Assembly (NCBI GenBank): GCA_036563805.1
Contig: DATCLS010000058.1
Span: 88,315 to 152,314 of the forward strand
DNA from: DATCLS01 sp036563805
GTDB lineage: Bacteria; Actinomycetota; Acidimicrobiia; Acidimicrobiales; VFJN01
Length of the DNA stretch: 64,000 nt
Direction: 5' to 3'
The position numbers and the translations under genes were made by a program. Below the pieces are notes generated by a model, which worked only from the letters and a program-made list of their open reading frames with translations, did no database searches and had not been told where the DNA came from. Positions 25,536 to 35,664 of this stretch are shown in pieces (position 1 is the stretch's first letter; the number at the start of each line of letters is the position of its first letter).

Positions 25536-27434
25536 CTAGTTGGCCGTCGGGTCGTCGGGCATGGTGCCGGCCTCGATGACCGGACCCGCCGGCTGACGGT
25601 CGCCGTCGTCGGCCCCGGAGGGGCCGGCGTCGCCGCTGTCGGCTGGCTCGGCCGACCCGCCGGTCTCGGCGGTCGCCTCGCCCGACGCCTCGGCGCTGGC
25701 GGCCTCGGCGGGGGCGCCGACCACGACGGTCTCGCCGCCGGGCTCGGCCTCGGCGTGCTCGGCGGCCGGCTGGTCACCGGCCGCCCCGGCCTCGCCCGAC
25801 GTGCCGTTCTCGCTGGCGGGCTCGCCCGAGGTGGCGTCGCCGTTGGCCGACTCGCCCGACGCCGCGGCCTCCGGCGCCGACCCGCCCGCGGCCTCGGACG
25901 CCGCCGGCGGCTCAGGCTCGGCCGCGGCCTCCGACGCCTCCGGCGTCGCCTCGGCGGAACCCGACTCCGCGGACGCCGACTCGGCGGTGGCCTCGGAAGC
26001 CCGCTCCGAGGAGCCCGGCTCGGACGTCGACGAGCCGCCCGACTCGGCGGAACCGTCCGCCGCCGACTCCGACGTCGCCTCGGCGGAACCCGACTCGGAC
26101 TGGCCGCGGCCTGACCGGCGGCGGCCCGACGAGCGGGGGCCCCCACCGCCGGAGCCCGAACCCCCCGAGCCGGAGCCACCGGCGTCACCCCGGCCCCGGC
26201 CGCGGCGGCCGGCGCGGCCCGGCGCGGCCGCCCGCCCGGCGGACTCGTCGGGCTCGATGTCGAAGATGTGGGCGATCTCGGGCAGCCGGGTGCCCAGCCG
26301 GGCGATCGTCTCGCGCAGCTGGGGCGACAGCTTGGGCGGCAGCGACTGGGGGATGACCCGCCGACGCACCGGCGAGTAGGCCAGCGCGTCGAGCACGGTC
26401 GCCCAGCGGTCCTGCCCGGTCTCGGAGGTCAGCGCCTGGGAGGCGGCCTCGGCCAGCTCGTTGGTCAGGTCGGCGGGGATGGGCGCGCCGGCCTTGGGCG
26501 GCCGCGACGACAGGCGCAGCGCCCGGACCACCCGGCCCTCGCGCACGGCCTCGGCCAGCTCGGCCAGCCAGGCGGCGTGTTCCTTCTCGACCCGGTCGGC
26601 CAGCGCCTCGCGCAGGCGGGCGGCCAGCGCCCGGCTCTCCTCGTCGCGCCCGGCGTCGCCGGCGGCGTTGACCACCGACCGCAGGTCGCGCAGGTCGATC
26701 TCGTCGACGGCGGCGGCGGCCGCCTCGGCCCGGTCGCGCCACAGCGCAGCCATGGCCTTGGGCCGGATGTCCTCGGCGACCTTGAGCAGCGCGTCGCGGT
26801 TGACCTCGGGCTTGCCCTCGGCCTTGAGCGCCTGGTTCTGCTTGTCGATGGCCTGGCGCACGGCCGGGATGCCGCCCTGCAGCAGCTGCTCGGCGATCGG
26901 CCGCTGCTCGACGGGCAGCGACTCGAGCAGCGCGGTGCGGTGCGTGCGGCCCGGCCGCAGCCGCTTGGGCTTCGGCTTCGCCTCGGCCGGGGCCCGACCG
27001 GCGGCGGCCCGGCCCTGGCGCTCGCCGCCCCGTCCGGCGCGCTCGGACCGGCCGCGGTCGTGGCGGGCTTGGCGGTCGCGGCCCCGCCGCTCGCCGTCGC
27101 GGCCCTCGTCGCGCCCCCGCCGGCGGTCGGACCGGCGGCGGTCGGACCGGCGACGCACGTCGGTGGTGATCAGGGGCGTGTCGTCTCGCCGGGGGCTGAG
27201 CAGCTCGAGCCGCTGGGGCTCACGCCGCGGGGCGCGCGGCGGGATGATGGCGACCACCTCGAACCCGTCGAGGTAGTCCTCGGTCTCGGCCTTGAGCACG
27301 TCGCCCACCTTCGCCCCGTCCGGCAGGATGGAGCCATCGAGGGTGCCCTTGGGTTCGCGGGCACCGGCGGCGCGCCAGGTCCACGAGCCGTCTTCGCGCG
27401 TGCTCGTCAGCTCGATGTCGATCCGGCGGGACAT
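25536..27434 (-). CDS. 632-aa protein with OB-like start, Arg-rich linker and Ser/Glu/Ala tail
   Basis: I do not recognise a characterised family. Residues 1-75 look like a small beta domain: GSILPDGAKVGDVLKAETED and DGFEVVAIIPP resemble S1/TRAM-type RNA-binding folds. Residues 90-160 are an RNA-binding-like Arg/Asp/Gly linker (RRRSDRRRSDRRRGRDEGRD). Residues 165-400 form a helical domain (PVEQRPIAEQLLQGGIPAVR). Then a Gly/Arg segment and about 200 residues of low-complexity Ser/Glu/Ala/Gly. ATG 27434 is the start. The order suggests an RNA-associated protein with a disordered tail; acidimicrobial distribution is my expectation, not verified. Confidence 0.65.
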   Translation of the reverse strand: MSRRIDIELTSTREDGSWTWRAAGAREPKGTLDGSILPDGAKVGDVLKAETEDYLDGFEVVAIIPPRAPRREPQRLELLSPRRDDTPLITTDVRRRSDRRRSDRRRGRDEGRDGERRGRDRQARHDRGRSERAGRGGERQGRAAAGRAPAEAKPKPKRLRPGRTHRTALLESLPVEQRPIAEQLLQGGIPAVRQAIDKQNQALKAEGKPEVNRDALLKVAEDIRPKAMAALWRDRAEAAAAAVDEIDLRDLRSVVNAAGDAGRDEESRALAARLREALADRVEKEHAAWLAELAEAVREGRVVRALRLSSRPPKAGAPIPADLTNELAEAASQALTSETGQDRWATVLDALAYSPVRRRVIPQSLPPKLSPQLRETIARLGTRLPEIAHIFDIEPDESAGRAAAPGRAGRRGRGRGDAGGSGSGGSGSGGGGPRSSGRRRSGRGQSESGSAEATSESAADGSAESGGSSTSEPGSSERASEATAESASAESGSAEATPEASEAAAEPEPPAASEAAGGSAPEAAASGESANGDATSGEPASENGTSGEAGAAGDQPAAEHAEAEPGGETVVVGAPAEAASAEASGEATAETGGSAEPADSGDAGPSGADDGDRQPAGPVIEAGTMPDDPTAN

Positions 27435-27530
27435 AGGTCGTCAACGCTAGCGCAGGACCCAGGGACCCCTCCTACCGGGATCCGTCGACAGCCCCGCGCG
27501 CGGTGCGTTATGTTCTCCGCCGATCAGATT

Positions 27531-27544
27531 TGTAACACGTTCCA
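27531..27544. promoter_or_regulatory. KstR-like operator upstream of fadE genes
   Basis: TGTAACACGTTCCA fits the KstR consensus TnnAACnnGTTnnA exactly. It lies 67 nt before ATG 27611 and just downstream of a possible -10 (TATGTT, 27509-27514), where a bound repressor would block transcription. Confidence 0.65.
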
Positions 27545-27610
27545 ATTTCTGGGGACGCGCGGTGATGCACCGCGCACGGGACGGAATCGAGAAGGGGGGA
27601 GCTCCGGCCG

Positions 27611-28780
27611 ATGCAGATCGCCTACACGGACGAGCAGGAGGCGCTGCGCCGTGAGCTCCGGGAGTACTTCGCCGAGATCGTCACCCCCGAGGTCGAGGAC
27701 GAGGTGTTCCGCGGCGAGACCGGCGGCCCCCACTGCCTCGAGGCGGTGCGCCGGATGGGCCGCGACGGCTGGCTGGGCATCGGGTGGCCCAAGGAGTACG
27801 GGGGCCAGGGCCGCAGCGAGATCGAGCAGCTCATCTTCTTCGACGAGGCGTGGCGGGCCGGCGCCCCGATCCCGTTCCTGACCATCAACACGGTGGGCAA
27901 GACGCTCCAGGCCTTCGGGTCGGAGGAGCAGAAGGCGTACTTCCTGCCCCGCATCCTGGCCGGCGAGCTCCACGTGTCGATCGGCTACACCGAGCCCACG
28001 GCCGGCACCGACCTGGCGTCGCTGCGCACCACCGCGGTCAAGGACGGCGACGAGTGGGTCATCAACGGCCAGAAGATCTACACGTCGCTCGCCAACTACG
28101 CCGACTACATCTGGCTGGCCGCCCGCACCGACCCCGACGCCCCCAAGCACAAGGGCATCACGATCTTCCTGGTGCCGACGACGTCGCCGGGCTTCTCGTA
28201 CACGAAGATCGACACGATGGTGAACGCCAGCACGTTCACCACCTACTACGACGACGTCCGGGTGCCCGACAGCGCGGTCGTGCACGCGGTCAACCGGGGC
28301 TGGGACCTGATCGTCAACCAGCTCAACTACGAGCGGGTGTCGCTGGCCCCGGCCGGCATGTTCTCGAAGACCTACGAGGACGTGCTCGACTGGGCCCGCA
28401 CGACGACCCTGCCCGACGGCCGCCCGGTGATCGACCAGGAGTGGGTGCAGGTCAACCTGGCCCGCGTCCGGGCTCACCTCGAGGTCCTGACGCTGCTCAA
28501 CTGGAAGGTGGCGGCGAGCGAAGGGGCCAACCCGGCCGACGCCAGCGCCACCAAGGTGTTCGGCACCGAGTTCTACGTCGCGGGGTACCGGCTCCTCATG
28601 GAGGTGCTGGGCGCCGCCTCGGCGCTCGAGCGGGGCTCGCCGGGGGCGGTGCTCGCCGGACGCCTGGCCCGCTCGTTCCAGGGGACGCTCATCCTCACGT
28701 TCGGCGGCGGGGTGAACGAGATCCAGCGCGACCTGATCGCGCTGTTCGGCCTGGGCCTGCCCCGGGTCCCGAGGACCTGA
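27611..28780 (+). CDS. acyl-CoA dehydrogenase (FadE, first subunit of a pair)
   Basis: FAD-dependent acyl-CoA dehydrogenase of 389 aa. GYTEPTAGTDLASLRTTAVK is the FAD/substrate-binding signature, and FGGGVNEIQRDLIALFGLGL is the C-terminal motif. At the position of the Glu used by MCAD-type enzymes (YEG) the sequence reads FGG, as in the FadE26/ChsE-type enzymes that work as alpha2beta2 heterotetramers with a neighbouring FadE. The ribosome site AAGGGGGGAG lies before ATG 27611. The next gene, 14 nt downstream, is the likely partner subunit. The operator upstream suggests KstR control and a role in sterol side-chain or fatty-acid oxidation. Confidence 0.9.
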   Translation: MQIAYTDEQEALRRELREYFAEIVTPEVEDEVFRGETGGPHCLEAVRRMGRDGWLGIGWPKEYGGQGRSEIEQLIFFDEAWRAGAPIPFLTINTVGKTLQAFGSEEQKAYFLPRILAGELHVSIGYTEPTAGTDLASLRTTAVKDGDEWVINGQKIYTSLANYADYIWLAARTDPDAPKHKGITIFLVPTTSPGFSYTKIDTMVNASTFTTYYDDVRVPDSAVVHAVNRGWDLIVNQLNYERVSLAPAGMFSKTYEDVLDWARTTTLPDGRPVIDQEWVQVNLARVRAHLEVLTLLNWKVAASEGANPADASATKVFGTEFYVAGYRLLMEVLGAASALERGSPGAVLAGRLARSFQGTLILTFGGGVNEIQRDLIALFGLGLPRVPRT

Positions 28781-28794
28781 GGGAGGAGGTCGCC

Positions 28795-29967
28795 GTGGAC
28801 TTCACCTTCACCGACTCGCAGCAGGCGATCGCCGAGCTGGCCGGCACGATCCTGGCCGAGCGCTGCCCGCCCGAGGTCCTCCGCGAGCTCGAGCGCGATC
28901 ACCGAACCGCCACCGAGGCGTGGAAGGCCCTGGCGGGCGCCGACCTGCTCGGCCTGTGGGTGCCCGAGGACGCCGGTGGCAGCGGGCTGGGCCTGCTGGA
29001 GGCGTGCCTGGTGGCGGAGCAGGTGGGCCGGCACGTGGCGCTCGTGCCCTACTGGCCGACCGCCCTGGCGGCGGCGGCGATCGCCCGCTGGGCGAGCGGG
29101 GCGGCGCGCGACCGGTGGCTGCCCGGTGCCGTCGACGGCACCGGGCCGCTGGCGGTGGCGTTGTGGGAACCGGGCGTGCTGGGAATGTCCGGGGCGCCGG
29201 AGTCGGGGGCGCAGGCGGCGCCGGACGTCGGCGCGCCCACCACGGTCGCCCGCCCCGATGGTGACGGCTGGACGCTGACCGGTCGCAAGTCCCCGGTCCC
29301 GTGGGGCCGCGACGCGGCGGCCGTCCTGGTCCCGGCGCGGGTGGCCGACACGGCCGACGTCGTGCTGGTCGCCGTCGCGCCCGACACCCCGGGCGTCGAG
29401 CGGCTCGAGGAGCGCCCGGTGTCCGGCGAGCCGACCGCCACCCTGGTCCTCGATCGGGCTCGCGTCGGCGCCGACGCGGTGCTGGCGGCGCCGGCGGACG
29501 GCGCCGCCGCGCTCGCCTGGCTCCGCCGGCGGGCCACGGCCCTCCTGTCCGCCACCGCCCTCGGCGTCACCGAGGGCGCCCTGGCGCTCACCGCCCGCCA
29601 CGTGACCGAGCGCGAGCAGTTCGGCTCGCCGATCGGCACGTTTCAGGCGGTGGCCCACCGGTGCGCGGACTCCTACATCGACACCGAGGCGATCCGCCTC
29701 ACGACGTGGCAGGCCGCCTGGCGGCTGGACGCCGACCTCCCCGCCGACGAGGCCCTCGACATCGCCGCCTTCTGGGTGGCCGAGGGCGGTCAGCGGGTGG
29801 TGCACGCGGCCCAGCACCTCCACGGCGGCATCGGCGTCGACGTCGACTATCCGGTCCACCGCTACTTCCGGTGGGCCAAGGTGCTCGAGCTGCTGGTCGG
29901 TGGCGCGACCGGGTCGCTATTGCGACTGGGACGCGCGCTGTCCGCGGCAAGGGCGGGCGGCGCGTAG
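28795..29967 (+). CDS. acyl-CoA dehydrogenase (FadE, second subunit)
   Basis: Second acyl-CoA dehydrogenase of 390 aa, more divergent than its neighbour. The N-terminal helical domain (DFTFTDSQQAIAELAGTILA), a degenerate middle beta domain, and the C-terminal FAD-contact motif REQFGSPIGTFQAVAHRCAD with QHLHGGIGVDVDYPVHRYF are present. Such partners in heterotetrameric FadE pairs contribute the FAD site rather than the base. GTG 28795 follows GGGAGGAGG. The product probably forms a complex with the FadE encoded just upstream. The transporter gene begins 34 nt downstream. Confidence 0.87.
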   Translation: MDFTFTDSQQAIAELAGTILAERCPPEVLRELERDHRTATEAWKALAGADLLGLWVPEDAGGSGLGLLEACLVAEQVGRHVALVPYWPTALAAAAIARWASGAARDRWLPGAVDGTGPLAVALWEPGVLGMSGAPESGAQAAPDVGAPTTVARPDGDGWTLTGRKSPVPWGRDAAAVLVPARVADTADVVLVAVAPDTPGVERLEERPVSGEPTATLVLDRARVGADAVLAAPADGAAALAWLRRRATALLSATALGVTEGALALTARHVTEREQFGSPIGTFQAVAHRCADSYIDTEAIRLTTWQAAWRLDADLPADEALDIAAFWVAEGGQRVVHAAQHLHGGIGVDVDYPVHRYFRWAKVLELLVGGATGSLLRLGRALSAARAGGA

Positions 29968-30001
29968 AGTTCGTTTTTCCGATTACAAACAAGGAAGTCC
30001 G

Positions 30002-31411
30002 GTGACTACCCGCCGTCATCACGCCATCGCTGTCCTGTTGACGTTCGCCCTCGTCCTGGCGTCCGCCGCCTGCACCCGATCGGACTCGGAGACCGAGACC
30101 GGCGGGGGAGGCGACGCGGCGAGCGAGACATCCGACGGGGGAGGCGGCGGCTCGTCCGGCGGCGCCCTGTCCGACGGCAACTTCGGCGATCTCGAGCACG
30201 TGTGCGGGGAGGCCGAGGAGGGCGCGGACACGGCCGCCGAGGAGACGGGCCTCACCGCCGACCAGATCCGCCTGGGGACGATCACCGACAAGGGGTCGCA
30301 GGAGCGCCCGGGCCTGACCAAGGAGATGTACGACACCGCCGTCGCGTTCGCCAACTGGTGCAACGAGCAGGGCGGCATCCAGGGCCGGGAGGTCGTCATC
30401 GACGACCTCGACGCCGCCCTGTTCAACTACGGCCAGCGCATCGCCGAGGCCTGCCAGCAGGACTTCGCCCTGGTCGGCGGCGGCGGCGTGTTCGACAGCC
30501 AGGGCATCCAGGAGCGCATCGACTGCGGCCTGCCCAACTTCCCCGGCTACACCGTGACGCCGCAGGCCAGCGTGGCCGACCTCCAGGTCCAGGCCATCCC
30601 CAACCCGGTCTACGAGTTCCAGGCCGCCGGCTACCGGTGGATCCGGGAGGCCGACGAGGAGGCCGACAAGTTCGGCGTCCTCTGGGTCAACCTGGATGGC
30701 CCCTCCACCGTCCACCAGCAGACCATCGAGACGGTCGAGGAGCTGGGCTACGAGGTCGTCTACGACGAGCAGTACCGGCCGCTGGGCGAGACCGGCTGGC
30801 GGGGCTTCGTCCAGCAGATGCGCGACGCCGGCGTCGAGGTCGTCGAGCTGATCGGCGAGCCCGAGTACATGGTGCAGTTCCAGACCGCCATGCAGACCGA
30901 GGGCTGGTACCCCGACTACACGCTGCTGCAGCCCAACTACATCGACCAGAGCTTCCTCGAGGAGGGCGCGTCGACGCTCAGCGAGGCGACCTTCGCCCGC
31001 TCGCCGATCCCGCCGTTCGAGATGGCTGCCGAGGTCCCGGCGCTCCAGGACTTCCTCGACCTGATGGAGCAGTACAACCCCGAGGGCCGGGTGGCGTTCC
31101 TCGGCGTCCAGGCGCTGTCGTCGCTGCTGCTCTTCGCCACCGCCGCCAACGAGTGCGGCGCCGACCTCAGCCGGGAGTGCGTGCTGGAGGAGGCCCGGAA
31201 CATGGAGGGCTGGACGGCCGGCGGCCTCCACGCGCCGCAGACCCCCGGCAACGCCGAGGCCGGCGAGTGCAGCCTGCTCGTCCACTTCACGCCCGACGGC
31301 TTCGTGCAGGACACCGAGATGGCCGAGCCCAACGAAGGCCTCTACAACTGTGACCCCGCCAACGTCATGGAGCTGACCGGCGACTACGGCGTGCCCCGGC
31401 CACAGGCCTGA
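30002..31411 (+). CDS. ABC transporter substrate-binding lipoprotein (Liv/amide-urea type)
   Basis: Type I periplasmic-binding-fold lipoprotein of 469 aa. The N-terminus RRHHAIAVLLTFALVLASAAC is a lipoprotein signal with lipobox ASAAC, followed by an acidic/Gly linker (ETETGGGGDAASETSDGG). The mature part begins around ADQIRLGTITDKGSQERPGL and carries branched-chain amino acid receptor features (DTAVAFANWCNEQGGIQGRE). GTG 30002 follows AAGGAAG. A -10-like TAGAGT overlaps the stop of the upstream gene (29965-29970). The ligand may be an organic acid or lipid-derived compound rather than an amino acid, given the fadE neighbours. Confidence 0.88.
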   Translation: MTTRRHHAIAVLLTFALVLASAACTRSDSETETGGGGDAASETSDGGGGGSSGGALSDGNFGDLEHVCGEAEEGADTAAEETGLTADQIRLGTITDKGSQERPGLTKEMYDTAVAFANWCNEQGGIQGREVVIDDLDAALFNYGQRIAEACQQDFALVGGGGVFDSQGIQERIDCGLPNFPGYTVTPQASVADLQVQAIPNPVYEFQAAGYRWIREADEEADKFGVLWVNLDGPSTVHQQTIETVEELGYEVVYDEQYRPLGETGWRGFVQQMRDAGVEVVELIGEPEYMVQFQTAMQTEGWYPDYTLLQPNYIDQSFLEEGASTLSEATFARSPIPPFEMAAEVPALQDFLDLMEQYNPEGRVAFLGVQALSSLLLFATAANECGADLSRECVLEEARNMEGWTAGGLHAPQTPGNAEAGECSLLVHFTPDGFVQDTEMAEPNEGLYNCDPANVMELTGDYGVPRPQA

Positions 31412-31436
31412 GCCGAGGGGGCCATCGGGGGGAGAC

Positions 31437-33637
31437 ATGGACGAGTTCCTGCAAGCCGTCATCACCGGCCTGGCCACCGCCGCCATCCTGGCGGTGGGGG
31501 CCAGCGGCCTGGTGCTGACGTACACGACGACGGGCATCTTCAACTTCGCCCACGGCGCCATCGGCATGCTCGGCGCCTTCGCCTACTGGCAGCTCCGGTT
31601 CGACTGGGGGTGGCCGGCGCCGCTGGCGCTGTTCGTCGTGCTCGGCGTGCTCGCCCCGCTGGTCGGCCTTGCCATCGAGCGGGGGGTGATGCGCCAGCTC
31701 GAGGACGCCCCCGAGTCAGCGCGGGTCGTGGTCACGGTCGGCCTGTTGGCCGCCGCCCTCGGCCTCGGCCTGTGGGTGTGGAACCCCGACGATCCCCGGC
31801 CCATCCAGCGGTTCTGGGGGATCGCGAGCGTCGAGCTGCTCGGCGTGCGGGTCAGCTGGCACGAGGTGGCGTCGTTCGTCATCGCCGTCGTGCTCGCGCT
31901 CGGCCTGCGTCTGCTGCTGTACCGGACCCGGGCCGGCCTCGCCATGCGGGCATCGGTCGACGACCGAGGGCTGGCCCGGCTCAACGGCGCCAACCCCTAC
32001 CGGTCGGCGATGCTGGCCTGGGCCATCGGCTGCGGCACGGCGGCGCTGGCCGGGATCCTCATCTCGCCGACCACGACGCTGACGCATGTCAACCTCACGC
32101 TGTTCATCGTCAACGCCTACGCGGCGGCGATGTTCGGCCGGCTACGCAACCTTCCCATGACGTTCCTGGGGGCGGTGATCCTGGGCCTGGCCGACGCGTT
32201 CGCGCTGGCGTACCTGCCGACCGACAGCGTGCTGCTGGCCCAGTTCCGCTTCGCCATCCCGGCGATCCTGCTGTTCGTCGTGCTGCTGGCCCTGCCCCAG
32301 AGCCGGCTGCGGGGCAAGGCCACGCAGTCGGCCCGCGAGGTCGTGCCCCGACCGCCCTGGACGGGCTCGGTGGCGACCGCCGCCTGCTTCGTCATGGCCG
32401 GCCTGGTGATCGCCCGGATCGTGTCGGAGCCGGACGCCATCCAGGTCCAGCGGATCATCGCCGTCGCCATCATCGGGCTGTCGCTGGTGCCGCTGGTCGG
32501 CTACGCCGGCCAGATGTCGCTGTGTCAGCTCAGCCTGGCGGGCATCGGGGCCCTGGTCATGGCCCACCACGGCCAGGGCGGCGGCTGGGACGGCCTGGTG
32601 CTGGCCACGGTCGTGACCGCGGCCGTCGGGGCAGTCGTGGCCCTACCCACGCTGCGCATGGCCGGCATCTACCTGACCCTGATGACCGCGGCGTTCGCCA
32701 TGGTGCTCGACCAGTGGATCTTCGGGCTCCAGCGCTTCGAGATCGGCCCGCTGGCCATCGACCTGTTCGGCACCGGCTCGGTCGACGTCGACGACCTCGA
32801 CGTGCCCGGCGTCTCCACCCAGGCCGACCGGGTCGTGTTCCTCAGCGTCGTGTTCGCGCTCGTCTACCTGCTGGTCGTCGCCATCCGGCGCAGCACGTTC
32901 GGCCAGCAGCTGCTGGCGCTCAAAGACAGCCCGGCCGCCTGCGCCACGCTGGGGATCAACCCGGCGATGGTGAAGCTGGCCGTGTTCACGCTGGCGGCCG
33001 GCATGGCCGGGTTCGGCGGCGCCCTCTACGGCGGGACGCTGGGCACGATCAGCGCCCAGAACTTCAACTTCAACCTCAACCTGCCGCTGCTGCTGCTGGC
33101 GGTGGTGGGCGGCATCGGCAGCCCGGCCGGGGCGCTCGCCGCCGGGGTCCTCGTCGGGGGGCTGCCGCTCATCGTCGACGTGGCGCCCTGGTTCGAGAAC
33201 GTCAACCGGGTCCTGCCCGGCACGCTCGGCGTGGCCATGGGCCGCAACCCCAACGGCATCGTCCACTCGCTGCGCGAGGGCTTCGCTCCGCTCCGCCGGG
33301 TGCCGGCCCTGGCCGTCCTGGCCGTGGTCGGCGTGGCCGGCGTGGTGGCGCTGCGGCTGGCCGAGGTGCTCACCGGCCTGCCTTTTGCCCTGGCGCTGAT
33401 GGCCGTGCCCGTCCTGTGCGGGCTGGCCGCCCAGCGGCTCCTCGGCCGGCGGGGCCGGGCGGCCGAGCCCGCCGGGCCCCCCGAGGTCCCGCTCGAGTGG
33501 GTGGGCATCGTCCGCCCGTTCGAGCCGGCGGACGTCGCCGCCCTCGACCGGGAGCTGGGGCTGGAGACGCCCCGGCTGGCGACCGCGGGGACCGCCCCGG
33601 CGGGCGTGGCCGGCGTGGCGGGCGCGGAGGCCCGGCC

Positions 33638-33641
<4 letters not shown>
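31437..33641 (+). CDS. fused LivH-LivM branched-chain-type ABC permease
   Basis: Membrane protein of 734 aa fusing two permeases. Residues 1 to about 290 are LivH-like (TTTGIFNFAHGAIGMLGAFA is the LivH signature), with several helices. From about 310 on it is LivM-like (VPLVGYAGQMSLCQLSLAGI and QNFNFNLNLPLLLLAVVGGI). After the LivM part two more hydrophobic segments and a cytoplasmic tail of about 50 residues extend the chain. Both transmembrane halves of the importer are thus one polypeptide. GGGGGGAGAC precedes ATG 31437. Its stop overlaps the next gene. Confidence 0.92.
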
Positions 33642-35106
<1,465 letters not shown>

Positions 35107-35109
35107 GTC

Positions 35110-35517
35110 ATGTACGAGAACTCCGAGCGCGTCGAGCAGTTCAAGGCCGAGATCGCGGACATGAAGCTGCGCGACCCGGCCACGAGCCTCGACCGGCTGC
35201 TGTCCCGCCTCGGGCTGCTCGGACTGGGGGGAGGCGTCGTCGTGGGCGTCGTCGCCTACTTCGTGTCGCACGGCACGACGAACCCGCTCCAGCAGCGCGA
35301 CGCCATCGTGCTCGGCCTCCTGGCCGTCACGCTCGCCTTGGTGGGGGGCGCGCTCTGGCTCAAGGCCGCGCTGGCCGGGTTCCTGCGCTTCTGGATCGCC
35401 CGGGTGTGCTACGAGCAGCAGGCCCAGGCCGACCGGGTCGTGGCCGCGGTCACGGGGGCGCCCGCCGCGTCGCCCAACTCCGGCGGCCGGGAGCCGGCGG
35501 CCGGCCGGGCGCGCTGA
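35110..35517 (+). CDS. small two-helix membrane protein of the Liv operon
   Basis: Predicted 135-aa protein with two transmembrane helices (LGLLGLGGGVVVGVVAYFV and IVLGLLAVTLALVGGALWL) separated by a short loop, an N-terminal cytoplasmic helix and a disordered Gly/Ala/Arg tail. ATG 35110 is 3 nt after the LivF stop, so it is the last gene of the operon. I do not recognise a family; an accessory subunit of the importer is a reasonable guess. Confidence 0.65.
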   Translation: MYENSERVEQFKAEIADMKLRDPATSLDRLLSRLGLLGLGGGVVVGVVAYFVSHGTTNPLQQRDAIVLGLLAVTLALVGGALWLKAALAGFLRFWIARVCYEQQAQADRVVAAVTGAPAASPNSGGREPAAGRAR

Positions 35518-35652
35518 CCGGGCCGCCACTGACCGCCCCGGCGCCGACCGGCAGCCGCTGAGGCCGGCGTGCGGCACGAGGGTCGCGGTCCGGTCACCGC
35601 GCGGCCCCGGGCCGACGGACCGCGGCCGGCCGACCACCCGGGCGCACGACGG

Positions 35653-35658
35653 TAAGTT
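35653..35658 (+). promoter_or_regulatory. -10 box of a leaderless promoter
   Basis: TAAGTT ends 6 nt before GTG 35665. Confidence 0.55.
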
Positions 35659-35664
35659 GAGGGG

